NCBI GenBank assembly: GCA_905199755.1 | Contig: CAJKHT010000118.1 | Location: forward strand, 1 to 5,733 | Direction: 5' to 3' | Length of the DNA: 5,733 bases | DNA from: an uncultured Eubacteriales bacterium | Lineage (GTDB): Bacteria; Bacillota; Clostridia; UBA1381 | The notes under the pieces: model-generated | What the model was told of the DNA's origin: nothing | The model's database searches: none | What the model saw: only the letters and a program-made list of their open reading frames with translations | Translations under genes and position numbers: made by a program | Shown: piece after piece, positions 5,459-5,733 of the stretch | Layout of the letters: every line of letters starts with the position of its first letter | Numbering within the stretch: position 1 is the stretch's first letter

Positions 5459-5733
5459 CGCCGCCATTTTGAATTTGCGGTACTGCTTCACGGCGAAGTG
5501 GTTCGGCTCCCGTTCTTCCAACTGAGAAAAGAGCAGGTCCACCGGGCTTTGATAAGTCTCGTCATCCTCTCTGGCTTCACTGGCATTGATCAGGTCCAGA
5601 AGCGTGATGAAGTTCTTTTCTTCCTCCGTGGCCTCGTACCAGATGTAGCCGATCAGTGCGGAATAATAGAGGCGTTCTGCTTTGACCCAGAAATCTTCCG
5701 AAGATTTTTCGCCTTCGCCCTTCGTGTTCATAA

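Larger units (their letters stand above)
5387..5733 (-). pseudogene. Interrupted VirD4/TraG-type conjugation coupling protein, internal fragment
   Basis: The frame is open at the right edge. Its first 92 residues from the ATG at 5731 match an internal part of the VirD4-like coupling proteins of Tn1549/CTn-type elements: NTKGEGEKSSEDFWVKAERL, TLLDLINASEAREDD, and FAVKQYRKFKMAAG. That ATG is probably an internal Met, not the true start. The coupling ATPase delivers relaxase-bound DNA to the mating channel at the membrane. Homology ends at about 5456, and 22 unrelated residues (VICYKRL to ERSCA) encoded by the inserted element follow to a stop at 5389-5387. By family layout, the Walker B part lies beyond the break, so this protein should be inactive unless the element excises precisely. 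The fragment is richer in G+C than the element. The match is from memory of the family; the N-terminal part and the other half lie outside the window. Confidence 0.85.

Noticed and set aside
1..5733. CRISPR arrays, tRNA or rRNA genes, toxin-antitoxin pairs, antibiotic resistance genes.
   Set aside because: No regularly spaced repeats, no tRNA-like cloverleaf and no resistance protein motifs were found; BlaI/M56 homology alone does not imply resistance.

Overview
The window looks like part of a nested mobile genetic element from a Gram-positive anaerobe of the class Clostridia, probably a gut bacterium. The signs are Gram-positive-type AGGAGG ribosome binding sites, a TnpX/TndX-type large serine recombinase next to tnpV, a fragment of a VirD4-like coupling protein of the Tn1549/CTn kind, and a BlaI/M56 regulatory pair. 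No genome identity can be read from the sequence alone. Every gene I can support is on the minus strand, so the window is best read from right to left.

Right edge (5733 to about 5456): an internal piece of a VirD4/TraG-type conjugation coupling protein gene. It is richer in G+C than the rest and stops matching its family abruptly after the residues MAAG. This is the likely insertion point of a second element inside a conjugative element. Next comes a short element tip (about 5455 to 5388) with an extended -10 box, a perfect 7-bp inverted repeat and a strong ribosome binding site.

Mobility operon (5387 to 2140): a 622-residue large serine recombinase, then tnpV, then a 197-residue exported four-cysteine protein of unknown function whose start overlaps the tnpV stop, then a terminator-like hairpin, then a 104-residue conserved hypothetical protein.

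Intergenic region (2139 to 1926): AT-rich. It holds short repeats of a GTCTTGAC-type word and a convincing promoter (TTGACA, 17-bp spacer, TAGACT) overlapped by two dyads that are probably BlaI operators.

Regulatory pair (1925 to 1): a BlaI/MecI-family repressor followed 2 nt later by an M56 (BlaR1-like) membrane metallopeptidase. The peptidase gene starts at a TTG and stays open through 517 codons to the left edge, so it is incomplete here. Bases 1-1551 are therefore fully coding, not a gap. Instead of a penicillin-binding sensor, its outer part resembles a copper-amine-oxidase-N-like stalk domain, and the last visible residues look like the start of an NTF2-like domain.

Working model: the recombinase moves the element. 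The BlaI/M56 pair is carried either as cargo or as the element's own control module: an outside signal activates the peptidase, BlaI is cut, and the promoter at 1967-1995 is released. The target genes of this pair, and the left end of the element, lie outside the window.
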